Shown: one piece after another, positions 42,838-52,187 of the stretch
Layout of the letters: every line of letters starts with the position of its first letter
Numbering within the stretch: the stretch's first letter is position 1
NCBI RefSeq assembly: GCF_902498805.1
Contig: NZ_LR701574.1
Coordinates: 1-64,000, forward strand
DNA length: 64,000 nucleotides
Source of the DNA: Imperialibacter sp. EC-SDR9
GTDB taxonomy: Bacteria > Bacteroidota > Bacteroidia > Cytophagales > Cyclobacteriaceae
Reading direction: 5' to 3'
The notes under the pieces: generated by a model
Told to the model about the DNA's origin: nothing
The model's database searches: none
The model's input: the letters and a program-made list of their open reading frames with translations, nothing else
Program-made: the position numbers and the translations under genes

Positions 42838-44479
42838 AGGAGCTCTGACTATTTTGATTTTACTACTGTCCGGGCTTTCGCTGAAAGCTCAGGTCAACCG
42901 GTATGTTGTTCAATTTACAGACAAAGCAGGTAGTGAATACACGGTGGACCGGCCGGAAGATTTTCTTTCAGAGAAAGCGATTCTGAGAAGGGAAAAGGAA
43001 GGGGTTGAGGTTGGCGAAAGCGACTTGCCGGTTAGCCAGACTTACCTCGATCAACTGGCCGCAACCGGCGTTGAAGTGTACCATACCTCCAAATGGATGA
43101 ACCTGGCGTTGATCCAATGCAACGTCAACAAGGTGCTTACGGTAGATGCGTTGCCCTTCGTTTCACGGGTTGAGCTGGTGGCACCAGGTGCTCGTTTGAC
43201 GAAAGAGGAAACCGCAAACGGCCGGTTCAAAAGCAAAAGCGCTACAGGCAGGGTACTCGCCACCACGGAATTTCAAAACAGTCTTCTTTCGATTCAACAC
43301 ATGCACAGGCAGGGATTCTACGGGCAGGGCGTGCTGATTGCCATATTTGACGGAGGTTTTGGAGGCGTTGATGCCGTTCCGTTTTTTGAGGACGTTCGCA
43401 GCAGTAACCGAATAATACAGACATACGACTTCGTCACGAACGGGCAACAGGTATACACATTTGATGATCATGGCACCAGGGTATTTTCTACCATTGGGGC
43501 TAAAATGGTCCAGATAGAAGGCAAGGACACCACACTGATTTTGGGCACAGCTCCCGCAGCAGATTTTGCCCTTTTCGTGACGGAAGATGTGAAAAGCGAG
43601 TATCGGATCGAGGAATACAACTGGCTTTTTGGCGCTGAAAAGGCCGATAGCCTCGGCGCTGACATCATTCATACTTCGGTGGGCTATAATGTGTTCAGCG
43701 ATTCGCAAATGAACTACACAAAGGCACAAATGGATGGCAAAACGGCTATCATCACTCAAGCTGCCAACCTCGCTGCCGACAAGGGCATTTTTGTAGTGGC
43801 CAGCGTAGGCAACGAAGGAAGTAATAGCTGGAAAAAGGCCACAGCGCCAGCCGACAGTCCCAAGGTATTGTCGGTTGGGGCAGTTGACAACAGCGGCAAG
43901 CTGGCGAGTTTCAGTTCTATCGGCCCCACGGCCGACGGTCGCATCAAGCCGGATGTTGTGGCGCTGGGGGTTTTCGCTACAGTGGGGGCAGAGAGCGGCT
44001 CGCTGATCACTGCGAATGGCACCAGCTATTCGGCTCCTATGGTCGCCGGTTTTGTGGCCGGATTGATACAGGCAGAGCCGGAAAAAACAAGGGAAGAGCT
44101 CTTTAACGATATTCTGAACTCAGCCAACAGGTCAACCAATCCTGATACCTTGTTTGGCTACGGTATACCTGATTTCGTCAAAGCAACGGGCGGAAAAATC
44201 CTTTCAGTGGATGATGTGATCAACGACAAGGTGAAGGTATACCCCAATCCGTTTACGGAGAACAGGCTGAGTATAAAAATCAATAATGAACTGGCTATCA
44301 ATAGCCTCTCTGTGCAGATGTTCGATGCCAATGGGAAGATGATTGCCCAAAAAGAATACAATAGCTACGACATCAACGACGTTGTTATATTTGAATTTTC
44401 GGGCACAACTCCCGGAGTTTATTTTTTACGGTTGTCGTCAAGCACATTTGAGAAGCAGGTAAAACTGCTCAGATACTAA
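42824..44479 (+). CDS. secreted subtilisin-like (S8) peptidase with T9SS sorting tail
   Basis: 551 residues from ATG 42824. Signal peptide (about 1-22, ending SLKAQ), propeptide region, then the S8 catalytic domain: Asp in IAIFDGGFGG (near 176), His in FDDHGTRV (near 216) and Ser in NGTSYSAP (near 402). The last 80 residues form a Por secretion (type IX) C-terminal domain starting KVYPNPFTENRL and ending in a Lys/Arg/aromatic tail (KQVKLLRY). It should be exported by T9SS to the cell surface. Sits between the lipoprotein and rpe genes with tight spacing. Confidence 0.94.
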   Translation: MVKSRGALTILILLLSGLSLKAQVNRYVVQFTDKAGSEYTVDRPEDFLSEKAILRREKEGVEVGESDLPVSQTYLDQLAATGVEVYHTSKWMNLALIQCNVNKVLTVDALPFVSRVELVAPGARLTKEETANGRFKSKSATGRVLATTEFQNSLLSIQHMHRQGFYGQGVLIAIFDGGFGGVDAVPFFEDVRSSNRIIQTYDFVTNGQQVYTFDDHGTRVFSTIGAKMVQIEGKDTTLILGTAPAADFALFVTEDVKSEYRIEEYNWLFGAEKADSLGADIIHTSVGYNVFSDSQMNYTKAQMDGKTAIITQAANLAADKGIFVVASVGNEGSNSWKKATAPADSPKVLSVGAVDNSGKLASFSSIGPTADGRIKPDVVALGVFATVGAESGSLITANGTSYSAPMVAGFVAGLIQAEPEKTREELFNDILNSANRSTNPDTLFGYGIPDFVKATGGKILSVDDVINDKVKVYPNPFTENRLSIKINNELAINSLSVQMFDANGKMIAQKEYNSYDINDVVIFEFSGTTPGVYFLRLSSSTFEKQVKLLRY

Positions 44480-44491
44480 GAAAACCTATTC

Positions 44492-45166
44492 ATGAACTTT
44501 CCACTTATTGCCCCCTCCATACTTGCCGCCGACTTTGGTAACCTTCAGCGAGATGTGCAAATGCTCAACAGCAGCAAAGCCGATTGGCTGCACATCGACA
44601 TCATGGACGGTACCTTTGTACCTAATATCTCCTTCGGGTTTCCGGTCACAGCAGCCATCAATAAGCACACGAAAAAGCCTCTCGATTTTCATTTAATGAT
44701 CGAGCAGCCCTCTCGTTATTTCAAACAGTGTGTAGAGACCGGTGCCGAGGTGATTTCCGTGCATCATGAAGCCTGCCCAAACCTTCACAGGGTGTTACAG
44801 GAAATTCGTGAGCTGGGCTGCAAGGCAGGTGTGGCGCTCAACCCGCATACTCCCGTAAATGTGCTGAAAGATATCATGGAGCTGACCGATATTATCTTGC
44901 TAATGTCGGTGAACCCCGGCTTTGGAGGTCAGAAGTTTATTGAACGAACTTTCCAAAAGGTGAGAGATGCCAAAGAGATGGTTCTCAACGCCGGTACGCA
45001 TACCATGATCGAAATAGATGGTGGTGTAAACATGAACAATGCAAAGGAGCTTTGCCAGGCGGGAGCAGACATTCTGGTGGCTGGCAACTTCGTTTTCAGT
45101 GCATCTGATCCATTGGCAACAATCGCCCAACTTAAAACTGTGACCAGCGAGGAAAAATTCGTTTGA
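44492..45166 (+). CDS. rpe: ribulose-phosphate 3-epimerase
   Basis: 224 residues, TIM barrel, complete length. It interconverts ribulose- and xylulose-5-phosphate in the pentose phosphate pathway. Signatures: APSILAADFGNLQRDV at the start (with Ser and Asp of the metal site), HIDIMDGTFVPNISFG (metal-binding His/Asp), HLMIEQPSRY, LLMSVNPGFGGQKF and EIDGGVNMNNA. The TGA overlaps the ATG of the following receptor gene by one base. Being among envelope genes is a genome-order accident as far as I can tell. Confidence 0.96.
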   Translation: MNFPLIAPSILAADFGNLQRDVQMLNSSKADWLHIDIMDGTFVPNISFGFPVTAAINKHTKKPLDFHLMIEQPSRYFKQCVETGAEVISVHHEACPNLHRVLQEIRELGCKAGVALNPHTPVNVLKDIMELTDIILLMSVNPGFGGQKFIERTFQKVRDAKEMVLNAGTHTMIEIDGGVNMNNAKELCQAGADILVAGNFVFSASDPLATIAQLKTVTSEEKFV

Positions 45167-47550
45167 TGCGCAGGAGCTTACTTACCATTACTTTTTTAGC
45201 TTTTTCTTTTGCCATCTGGGCACAACAAGCCTGCATCCAGGGCATTGTGCTCGATTCCCTGAATGTGCCGCTACAAGGCGCTACTATATCTGTTCCATCC
45301 CTTTCTAAAGGAACCAGTGCTGAAAAAGACGGCACGTTCCTGTTATGCCTGGAGCCTGGCAATTATCAGCTTGAAATAAGCTTTGTAGGCTATAAGGCAG
45401 TTCAAAAACCAGTGTCCCTTGCCGCAGGCGATAGTTTGGTTATCCAGGCCACGTTGAATGAAGATAAAACGCTTCTGGCCCAGGTAACTGTGGTAGGCAA
45501 AAGAGAGCTGGGCCCTCCAAGGGCTGGAGAATTTCGTGTATCGAGCAAAGAGTTGGCAAATTTCCCTGCAGCCACAGCAGATATTTCGAGGATATTGGCC
45601 ACGCTTCCTGGCGTGGTAGCCAGCAATGAACTGTCTTCCAGTTATTCCGTCCGAGGTGGTAACTTCGACGAGAACCTGGTGTACGTGAATGATATTCCGG
45701 TCTACAGACCTTTTTTGGTAAGGGCAGGCCAGCAGGAGGGACTGGGTTTTGTCAACCTCGACATGGTGTCGGGAATTACCTTCTCATCCGGTGGCTGGCA
45801 GTCGAAGTACGGAGATAAGCTGTCATCCGTGCTTAATGTTGGCTATAAAAACCCCGTTGAGCAAGCTGGATCGGTCAATCTGGGGCTATTGGGTGGCTCA
45901 GCCCATGTGGAGGGCGTGAGCAAAAATGACCGGGTAAACTACACTGCTGGCGTTCGTTACAAAAACTCCCGGTATTTGCTCAACACGATTTCCGTGAAAG
46001 GCCAATACTTGCCTCGTTTCGCTGATTTCCAGTCTCTTGTTTCCATCAAGCTGGGCAAACAAACAGAAGCACACAAGCAAAAGATTTCAATCCTTGCTTC
46101 CTACGCCCAAAACAGGTACTTCACAAAGCCAGAATCACAGGAAGTCGAATTCGGCACGTTTGGCAGGTCATTCCGCATGGTAGCCGCTTTCGATGGTAAA
46201 GAGGTACTTGACTACGACATTTATCAAACGGGCGTAAAGTGGAGCAACACCTGGGATGATAAGTTCAATCTGGATGTGATTGCTTCAGGTGTTTATACTG
46301 CTGAGAGAGAATACTTTGAAGTGGAAGGAGCGTATAGGCTCTGCGATGTGAACAACAACCCGGCTAGCGACCAGTTCAAGGACTGCGTGGTGATTCTTGG
46401 CGTTGGCAGCAATTACCACTACGGCCGCAACAAGCTGCAGGCGACGCTTTTGAATACTGAAAGCCGGTTTTCAGCTCGCTGGAACGACCTCCAGCTAACA
46501 GAAGCTGGCATTGGTGCCAGAAAGGAAAGAATAGAAGACGTGCTGAATGAGTACATCTTTCAGGATTCTTCCGGTTATGCCAGCACCACCGACAGGGTTT
46601 GGGCAGAAAACCTTGTAGACGGGTACCATGTGACGGCGTATTTGCAGCATACAGTCTTTTCGAGAGATTCGATCCATATTCTGAATGCAGGTGTTCGTAC
46701 AGCCTACTGGACGGTAAACGGACAGATGCTCGTGAGCCCGAGGATGCAATATGTGTTTACGCCGACCTGGTCACGCAAAATAGCCTTTAAAGCGGCAGGA
46801 GGTGTTTATCAGCAGCCACCTTTTTACAGGGAAATGCGGAACAGGCAGGGTGTTATTAACCGTGACCTGAAGGCTCAAGTGTCGTACCATGCCCTGGCTG
46901 GCATGGACTATTCATTCCGAATGAACGGAAGAGACTTTGTCTTCTTTTCTGAGGCCTATGTCAAATACCTGGATCGCCTGGTTCCTTACGACATCGACAA
47001 TGTGCGTCTTCGTTACTTTGGCGACAACCTGGCCAGAGGGTGGGCTTACGGTGTTGATTTCAGAGTAAACGGCGAGTTTATTCCGGGCACAGAATCATGG
47101 TTTAGCCTCGGTTTGCTTCGAACCATTGAGGACATAGAAGGTGACACCCTCGGCTTTATTCGCCGTCCGTCAGACCAGCGTGTCACGCTCGGTATCTTCT
47201 TTCAGGATTACTTGCCCAATGACCCTAGCGTAAGAATTTACGTCAGTGCCCTCTATGGCAGTGGTTTGCCCTTTAGTGCTCCAAATAATCCAGCATATCG
47301 CAACTTTTTCAAAGGAGATGAGTATTACAGGGTTGACGTTGGTTTCACAAAGGTGTTTTCGAAAAAGAACGATGGTAAAATTTTCGGAGGGTTGAAGTCC
47401 ATCTGGCTGACCGCCGAAATCCTCAATTTGCTCGGTGCTGAAAACACAATTTCGTACACCTGGGTGAAAGACGTCTTTAATCAACAATTTGCCGTGCCAA
47501 ATTCATTATCGGCAAGGTTTTTGAATGTGAAGCTTTCAGGTAGATTCTGA
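45166..47550 (+). CDS. TonB-dependent outer-membrane receptor with N-terminal carboxypeptidase-like domain
   Basis: 794 residues from ATG 45166 (a TTG one codon earlier is not needed). Signal peptide (about 1-20, ending IWAQ), a CarboxypepD regulatory-like domain (about 22-105, QGIVLDSLNVPLQGATISV...), then a plug (about 125-225, DISRILATLPGVVASNELSSSYSVRGGNFDENLVYVND) and a 22-strand-type barrel to the terminal Phe (RFLNVKLSGRF). It would import a large substrate with TonB energy. No SusD partner is adjacent, so it is not a classical sugar-utilisation pair. Starts overlapping rpe by one base. Confidence 0.92.
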   Translation: MRRSLLTITFLAFSFAIWAQQACIQGIVLDSLNVPLQGATISVPSLSKGTSAEKDGTFLLCLEPGNYQLEISFVGYKAVQKPVSLAAGDSLVIQATLNEDKTLLAQVTVVGKRELGPPRAGEFRVSSKELANFPAATADISRILATLPGVVASNELSSSYSVRGGNFDENLVYVNDIPVYRPFLVRAGQQEGLGFVNLDMVSGITFSSGGWQSKYGDKLSSVLNVGYKNPVEQAGSVNLGLLGGSAHVEGVSKNDRVNYTAGVRYKNSRYLLNTISVKGQYLPRFADFQSLVSIKLGKQTEAHKQKISILASYAQNRYFTKPESQEVEFGTFGRSFRMVAAFDGKEVLDYDIYQTGVKWSNTWDDKFNLDVIASGVYTAEREYFEVEGAYRLCDVNNNPASDQFKDCVVILGVGSNYHYGRNKLQATLLNTESRFSARWNDLQLTEAGIGARKERIEDVLNEYIFQDSSGYASTTDRVWAENLVDGYHVTAYLQHTVFSRDSIHILNAGVRTAYWTVNGQMLVSPRMQYVFTPTWSRKIAFKAAGGVYQQPPFYREMRNRQGVINRDLKAQVSYHALAGMDYSFRMNGRDFVFFSEAYVKYLDRLVPYDIDNVRLRYFGDNLARGWAYGVDFRVNGEFIPGTESWFSLGLLRTIEDIEGDTLGFIRRPSDQRVTLGIFFQDYLPNDPSVRIYVSALYGSGLPFSAPNNPAYRNFFKGDEYYRVDVGFTKVFSKKNDGKIFGGLKSIWLTAEILNLLGAENTISYTWVKDVFNQQFAVPNSLSARFLNVKLSGRF

Positions 47551-47596
47551 GGTATTCTGCCTATTTTTATAAGTGATACAAGACAAACAAACAATT

Positions 47597-48193
47597 ATGA
47601 GAATGCAATCAATAGTTAAAGCTTCTGTTTTTTCTTTAGCCGTTTTATTCATCGCCGCTGGGTGCTCGCAACGCACCGTTACCAGGGTAAGTCCCGATCA
47701 GCAAATTGACCTTAGTGGCCGCTGGAACGACACCGATTCCAAACTTGTGGCGGAGGAAATGATTCGTGATGTGCTCAATCGTCCATGGAGAGAAGACTTT
47801 AGCAGAGCAAAGAATGCCAAACCGGTGGTAATTGTTGGGCTGGTTACCAACAAAAGCCACGAGCATATTGAATCTGAAACTTTTATCAAGGACATCGAAA
47901 GAGAGTTCATCAACTCAGGCATGGTCAGAGTAGTACAAAATTCTGTTTTCCGTGAGAAAATGCGTGAAGAAAGAGCTGATCAGCAGGAATTTGCTTCGCC
48001 AGAAACCCAGAAGAAGTGGGGCGCTGAGTTGGGAGCTGACTTCATGCTGTTTGGCACGATCAATTCTATCGTTGACTCTTACAATAAAGAAAAAGTGGTG
48101 CTGTACAAAGTTGACCTTGAACTTGCCAATCTTCAAACCAACGAGAAAGTTTGGATAGGAGACAAGGAGATCAAGAAGTTCATAAGGAACTAA
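47597..48193 (+). CDS. LpoB-like penicillin-binding-protein activator lipoprotein
   Basis: 198 residues from ATG 47597. Lipoprotein signal peptide ending FIAAGC (Cys23 anchored). The conserved stretch DLSGRWNDTDSKLVAEEMIRDVL (about 37-59) and KPVVIVGLVTNKSHEHI followed by GADFMLFGTINSIVD are the LpoB family. In Gammaproteobacteria LpoB reaches through the peptidoglycan to switch on PBP1b; in Bacteroidota the target is not known. The next gene, a COG3014-like lipoprotein, is its usual companion. Confidence 0.9.
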   Translation: MRMQSIVKASVFSLAVLFIAAGCSQRTVTRVSPDQQIDLSGRWNDTDSKLVAEEMIRDVLNRPWREDFSRAKNAKPVVIVGLVTNKSHEHIESETFIKDIEREFINSGMVRVVQNSVFREKMREERADQQEFASPETQKKWGAELGADFMLFGTINSIVDSYNKEKVVLYKVDLELANLQTNEKVWIGDKEIKKFIRN

Positions 48194-48316
48194 TCTGACG
48201 CTATTCAAATATCGAAACAGAATAAGGTAACAAGCATCCGGTTGCCGGTGAGTAATATCTCCACAGTACCGGTTGCTTGCTGCTCAGTCTCAAAAAGCTC
48301 TTCAAAAACAATATCT

Positions 48317-49726
48317 GTGCGTTTTCCGATCAAAATCTTATTGCTTAGCGGCCTGCTGCTGGCTTCCTGTGCAACCTATTACCAAATGAACTATGAGTTC
48401 AACCAGAGTTTCGAGGCTGGTGACCTGGAGCAGGCAGCAAGAGTGTTGGAAAAGAACAAAAAGGCAGCCGAGGGAAAGGCCAGGTTCCTGTATTTTTTGA
48501 ACCAGGGCATCGTTCAATCACTGCTCGGCAACTACGAAATCAGCAACGAAGCCTTTGAGCAAGCCTATATTTTCGGTGAGGACTATCGGATGAATTACCT
48601 CAATGAAGCAGCCTCGTTACTTACCAACCCTACGATGACAGAGTACAAAGGGGAAGATCACGAACATTTGTTGCTGCTGTATTACAAGGCTATTAACTAT
48701 TTGAAGCTAGGCGACTATGAATCAGCATTAGTGGAGTGCCGCAGGTTAAACATCCGGTTGGGGACACTTTCAGACAAGTATAAGAACCCAGATAAATACA
48801 AGAAGGATGCGTTTGTGAACAACCTGATGGGCATTATCTATGAGGCATCTGGAGATGTTAACAACGCTTTCGTCGCTTACAGAAACGCCTACGAAACCTA
48901 CGAAGGCGATTACAAGAAATTATTTGGCATGAGTGCTCCCGATCAACTGAAGGAAGACCTGCTCAGAACAGCGTATTTGAATGGTTTCAGTGACGAAGTT
49001 CGCCGCTATGAAGAAGTATTTGGCATGAAATTTACGCCTTCGCCAAGGAATGGGGGAGAACTTGTTTTCTTTTGGAACAATGGACTGGGGCCGGTGAAAG
49101 CGGAGTGGTCGATCAACTTTTCTGTTATTCATGGTCAGGGCGGTTTGGTTACATTTGCAAACAGCGATTACGGCTTTAACTTCCCTTTCTTCCTGGAAAG
49201 CAACGAAGAAGATAAGAAACAAGGGCTCGCAGCTCTGGAGTTTTTCAGAGTAGCATTTCCCAAGTATGTGGAACGCCCGGTGCTTTTTAACAGCGCCACG
49301 TTGTCAGCCAATGGGAAAAAGTATAACCTGGAAGCAGCCGAGGATGTCAACGCCATTGCGTTTAAATGCTTGCAGGAACGCATGCTGGCAGAGTTTGGTA
49401 AGTCACTGTTGAGGGTTGCGCTAAAAAAGGCTGCGGAATATTCGGTAAGAGGCGAGAATCAGGATCTGGGCGCCGCTATCGGACTTTTTAATGCGCTAAC
49501 TGAAAAGGCTGATACCCGCAACTGGCAAACGATCCCACACACTATTTACTACTCAAGAGTGCCCTTGCCAGAAGGCGAGCAAAAAGTGCAATTGAACCTG
49601 GCTTCTGCAACAGGTAGGACGCAGCAGCAAGAGTTTACTTTCGACGTTCGTAAAGGAAAAACCGTCTTTCATGTTTTTCAGTCGTTGGAAGACATACCTG
49701 CCGCCAATCCTTACCGTACCTGGTAG
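48317..49726 (+). CDS. COG3014-like lipoprotein
   Basis: No ATG begins this frame. A GTG at 48317 gives a clean lipoprotein signal (VRFPIKILLLSGLLLASC, Cys18) and is chosen over an earlier TTG at 48242 that would put 25 polar residues in front. About 469 residues: TPR-like helices (about 25-220, for example EAGDLEQAARVLEKNKKA, AINYLKLGDYESALVECRRLN) and a C-terminal beta-rich domain. Proteins of this type sit beside LpoB genes. Probably an outer-membrane-tethered partner in peptidoglycan synthesis, inferred from position only. Confidence 0.85.
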   Translation: MRFPIKILLLSGLLLASCATYYQMNYEFNQSFEAGDLEQAARVLEKNKKAAEGKARFLYFLNQGIVQSLLGNYEISNEAFEQAYIFGEDYRMNYLNEAASLLTNPTMTEYKGEDHEHLLLLYYKAINYLKLGDYESALVECRRLNIRLGTLSDKYKNPDKYKKDAFVNNLMGIIYEASGDVNNAFVAYRNAYETYEGDYKKLFGMSAPDQLKEDLLRTAYLNGFSDEVRRYEEVFGMKFTPSPRNGGELVFFWNNGLGPVKAEWSINFSVIHGQGGLVTFANSDYGFNFPFFLESNEEDKKQGLAALEFFRVAFPKYVERPVLFNSATLSANGKKYNLEAAEDVNAIAFKCLQERMLAEFGKSLLRVALKKAAEYSVRGENQDLGAAIGLFNALTEKADTRNWQTIPHTIYYSRVPLPEGEQKVQLNLASATGRTQQQEFTFDVRKGKTVFHVFQSLEDIPAANPYRTW

Positions 49727-49857
49727 TTTAGCACCATTCATTCGCCATTCATAGTCGTATAAGGGTATAAATACCTTTAGGAGTTGGTATTTAAGCAAGA
49801 TTTCCCTTTTTTGGAGGTTGGAAAAAATTATAGTTTTAACAAAAACCAATAAATACA

Positions 49858-50379
49858 ATGTTCAAAGCGATGACGAAGAAAGCGAAGTTAATGTTGATGT
49901 TAGCTTTTGTAGCTAGCCTTTCCCTTCAAAGCTCTTTTGCACAAGATGCCGATGCTGTAACCGATGAAGAACTGACGCAGTACGCTACTGTGATGAATAA
50001 AATTGACTCAATGAAGGAGGACCTGCAGGTTAGATACAATGAGGTAATCAAGAATAATGAGCTGATGGACGAGGGCCGAAGGTTTCTGGAATTGAAAAAA
50101 GCCTGGGGCGACGATGCAAAGCTAGCTGAAATTAGTGCCACAGACGAGGAGAAAGCGGCATATCAGGGAATTCTTGATGAGTATGATAACATGGTGGCGG
50201 AGTTTAAGGAAGTATATCCGAACTTGATAAAAGATGATTTGGGTGCGGCGTTGTATAACAAGGTCAGGAACGCAATGAAAAGCGACACTGAACTTAAAAC
50301 AAAATACGACGAACTACTTGCCAGTATGCAAAGTACTGACGAAGGCGATAGCGAAACCGACGCCGGCGGGAGTAACTAG
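49858..50379 (+). CDS. secreted helical protein of unknown function
   Basis: 173 residues with a signal peptide (about 1-28, ending SSFAQ). The mature part is mostly charged helix with a coiled-coil look (EELTQYATVMNKIDSMKEDLQVRYNEVIKNNE) and ends in an acidic, Ser/Asp/Gly-rich tail (DEGDSETDAGGSN). It resembles DUF4168-type secreted proteins but I cannot confirm that. It follows the LpoB/COG3014 pair by 131 bp and is closed by a strong terminator, so it may be the third member of that set. Confidence 0.75.
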   Translation: MFKAMTKKAKLMLMLAFVASLSLQSSFAQDADAVTDEELTQYATVMNKIDSMKEDLQVRYNEVIKNNELMDEGRRFLELKKAWGDDAKLAEISATDEEKAAYQGILDEYDNMVAEFKEVYPNLIKDDLGAALYNKVRNAMKSDTELKTKYDELLASMQSTDEGDSETDAGGSN

Positions 50380-50395
50380 TCAAACATGAAAACTT

Positions 50396-50420
50396 AAGGG
50401 CTGTTATCAGCCCTTTTTTT
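50396..50420 (+). terminator. rho-independent terminator
   Basis: AAGGGCTG (50396-50403) pairs with CAGCCCTT (50408-50415) around TTAT, then T to 50420. Confidence 0.9.
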
Positions 50421-50499
50421 ATGCTTACTGAAAATCAACTGGTGATTTATAATTAGTAAGTGCTATATTTAAAGGATCACTTAATATCCGCCTAACCTC

Positions 50500-51114
50500 A
50501 TGTTGACAGAATTCGAAATTGAGACAATGATGGAGATTCCGGCCATCCTTGAAGCCACTCAGAAGTTAAAAAAAGACTTTATCAGGACTGATGCGCCTTA
50601 CCTTGAGATAGGTGATCATGATTTCTTCGGGCTTATCATGCTGGCCCCAACAGTGGGGGTGGCGCTGGCCAATGGAAGTGTGAGCCTGTTTGAAGAGCTG
50701 GCGTTGAATAAAAAGGCCAGGAAGGCGTCAAAAGGCGGCTATTTTCTCAAAAAGGACCCCACTGTGTATGCCATGAAATTTTTGCTCGACAACTACACCA
50801 AGTGGGAGGAGAAGTTCTTTGACGTGCTCAAGATAGCGATGAACAGTTCCTTCGATATCGACAAGCTAAAGACAAAAGAGGCTGCTGTTGTCGACGGCGA
50901 CTACGACCAGTACAAAAGGAATGTGCTGAATACACCGTATATACTCATTCGGTTTATCTCCTCCTTTTTCCTTCAGGACGACGAGCATATTATTCAGCGA
51001 AGATCCATGAATAAAACCGATTACGAGCGGCTTCTGGATATTGGACAGAAGCTTGACTTGCACAGAATTCCTGTTTTTCAGCAGTTTTGTCTGACATTCA
51101 AGGTAAAGGGGTAA
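50500..51114 (+). CDS. conserved-looking protein of unknown function, 204 aa
   Basis: Cytoplasmic by composition; no signal peptide and no known motif. Mainly helical (IETMMEIPAILEATQKLKKDF; RLLDIGQKLDLHRIPVFQQFCLTFKVKG). One hydrophobic stretch near residues 45-60 (IMLAPTVGVALANGSVSLF) is not long enough for a clear membrane helix. The frame is complete, has ordinary base composition and sits after a terminator with its own start, so it is a real gene. I do not recognise the family. Confidence 0.7.
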   Translation: MLTEFEIETMMEIPAILEATQKLKKDFIRTDAPYLEIGDHDFFGLIMLAPTVGVALANGSVSLFEELALNKKARKASKGGYFLKKDPTVYAMKFLLDNYTKWEEKFFDVLKIAMNSSFDIDKLKTKEAAVVDGDYDQYKRNVLNTPYILIRFISSFFLQDDEHIIQRRSMNKTDYERLLDIGQKLDLHRIPVFQQFCLTFKVKG

Positions 51115-51174
51115 AGGGCCCTGGATTGTTGGTACTATTTCTGATAGCATTTCGTTAGCATAAGAAAGATTTCC

Positions 51175-52134
51175 ATGAATAAACTTTGTGTGTTGGCGGC
51201 GGGCGTGTGGCTGTTGATGGGACTGGCAGGCTGCAAGGACAAGGATGAGCCGCTACCGCTTCCTGAAGACCAGGATTTGACTATTCAGAACTATTTGGTA
51301 GAAAATGAGATAGACAGTGCCACAAAGTCGGATCAGGATTTCTATTATTTTCCTGTGGTAGAGGGAAACGCTATTCCCAATTCATCCAATATTATTTCGT
51401 TTTACTATACAGTAAAAAACATAGATGGCGTTGTTGTGGCTTCCCACACAGCCAGCAGCGGAGAGCCAATTAAGGCACAAAGAGATACCAAAACAATCTA
51501 TCCTCCGGGGCTCGACGAAGCCCTTCAGATACTCGGCACCGGTGATAGCTATGTTTTTATATTTCCTTCGCATAAAGCTTACGGTGCTCTGGAGGTGTCG
51601 GGCGACCTGCCCGCCAATTCTATTGCCATCATCGAAATAGAAGTAGTGGCTGAGGAAAGCACTAATCAAATCAGACAAAAAGAACTGCAGTTGATCAACA
51701 ACTACATCAGCGATTTTGAAATCAGTAATAACCCTGATACTGTCATTAATCTTGGTTCAGGGCTTTCTATCATCAAGACAAAAAGAGATAAACAGGCTGC
51801 CGAGGTGCCCTCGAGCGGCACTGTAGCGATTAATTGGGCCGGAAAATTCTTTAGCGGCGACTCTTTCGGCAGCGAATCAGGTTTTGAAGTGAATATGGGG
51901 GCTGATGAAGTCATTACAGGTTTGGAAGCAGGGCTGAACAATATGCGGCTTGGCGAGGAAGCTCAGCTGCTCATCCCGTCTGAAATGGCCTATGGAGCGA
52001 GCGTTCAGACGGTGCCGCATAGTGCTGGTTTTCAGGATTTACTGATTGAAAAGCAGATTATTCCTGACTACGGGGCAGTTATCCCACCCTACACGCCATT
52101 AATCTTTGTCGTAACTGTAGTTGAATATCAATAG
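51175..52134 (+). CDS. FKBP-type peptidyl-prolyl isomerase lipoprotein, two domains
   Basis: 319 residues. Lipoprotein signal ending LAGC (Cys20). Two FKBP domains: the first (about 60-160) reads as a weak copy with GLDEALQILGTGDSYVFIFPSHKAYG, the second (about 205-319) with GLEAGLNNMRLGEEAQLLIPSEMAYG. Several aromatic residues of the active FKBP pocket are hard to place, so isomerase activity is uncertain and a chaperone role is possible. It would sit at the outer or inner membrane facing the periplasm. Next to a barrel gene, so helping barrel folding is an inference. Confidence 0.82.
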   Translation: MNKLCVLAAGVWLLMGLAGCKDKDEPLPLPEDQDLTIQNYLVENEIDSATKSDQDFYYFPVVEGNAIPNSSNIISFYYTVKNIDGVVVASHTASSGEPIKAQRDTKTIYPPGLDEALQILGTGDSYVFIFPSHKAYGALEVSGDLPANSIAIIEIEVVAEESTNQIRQKELQLINNYISDFEISNNPDTVINLGSGLSIIKTKRDKQAAEVPSSGTVAINWAGKFFSGDSFGSESGFEVNMGADEVITGLEAGLNNMRLGEEAQLLIPSEMAYGASVQTVPHSAGFQDLLIEKQIIPDYGAVIPPYTPLIFVVTVVEYQ

Positions 52135-52187
52135 TTGGGGCTTTTTCCTAAAAATTGATTAATTTCAAGGCTGGAAAATTAAACAGG

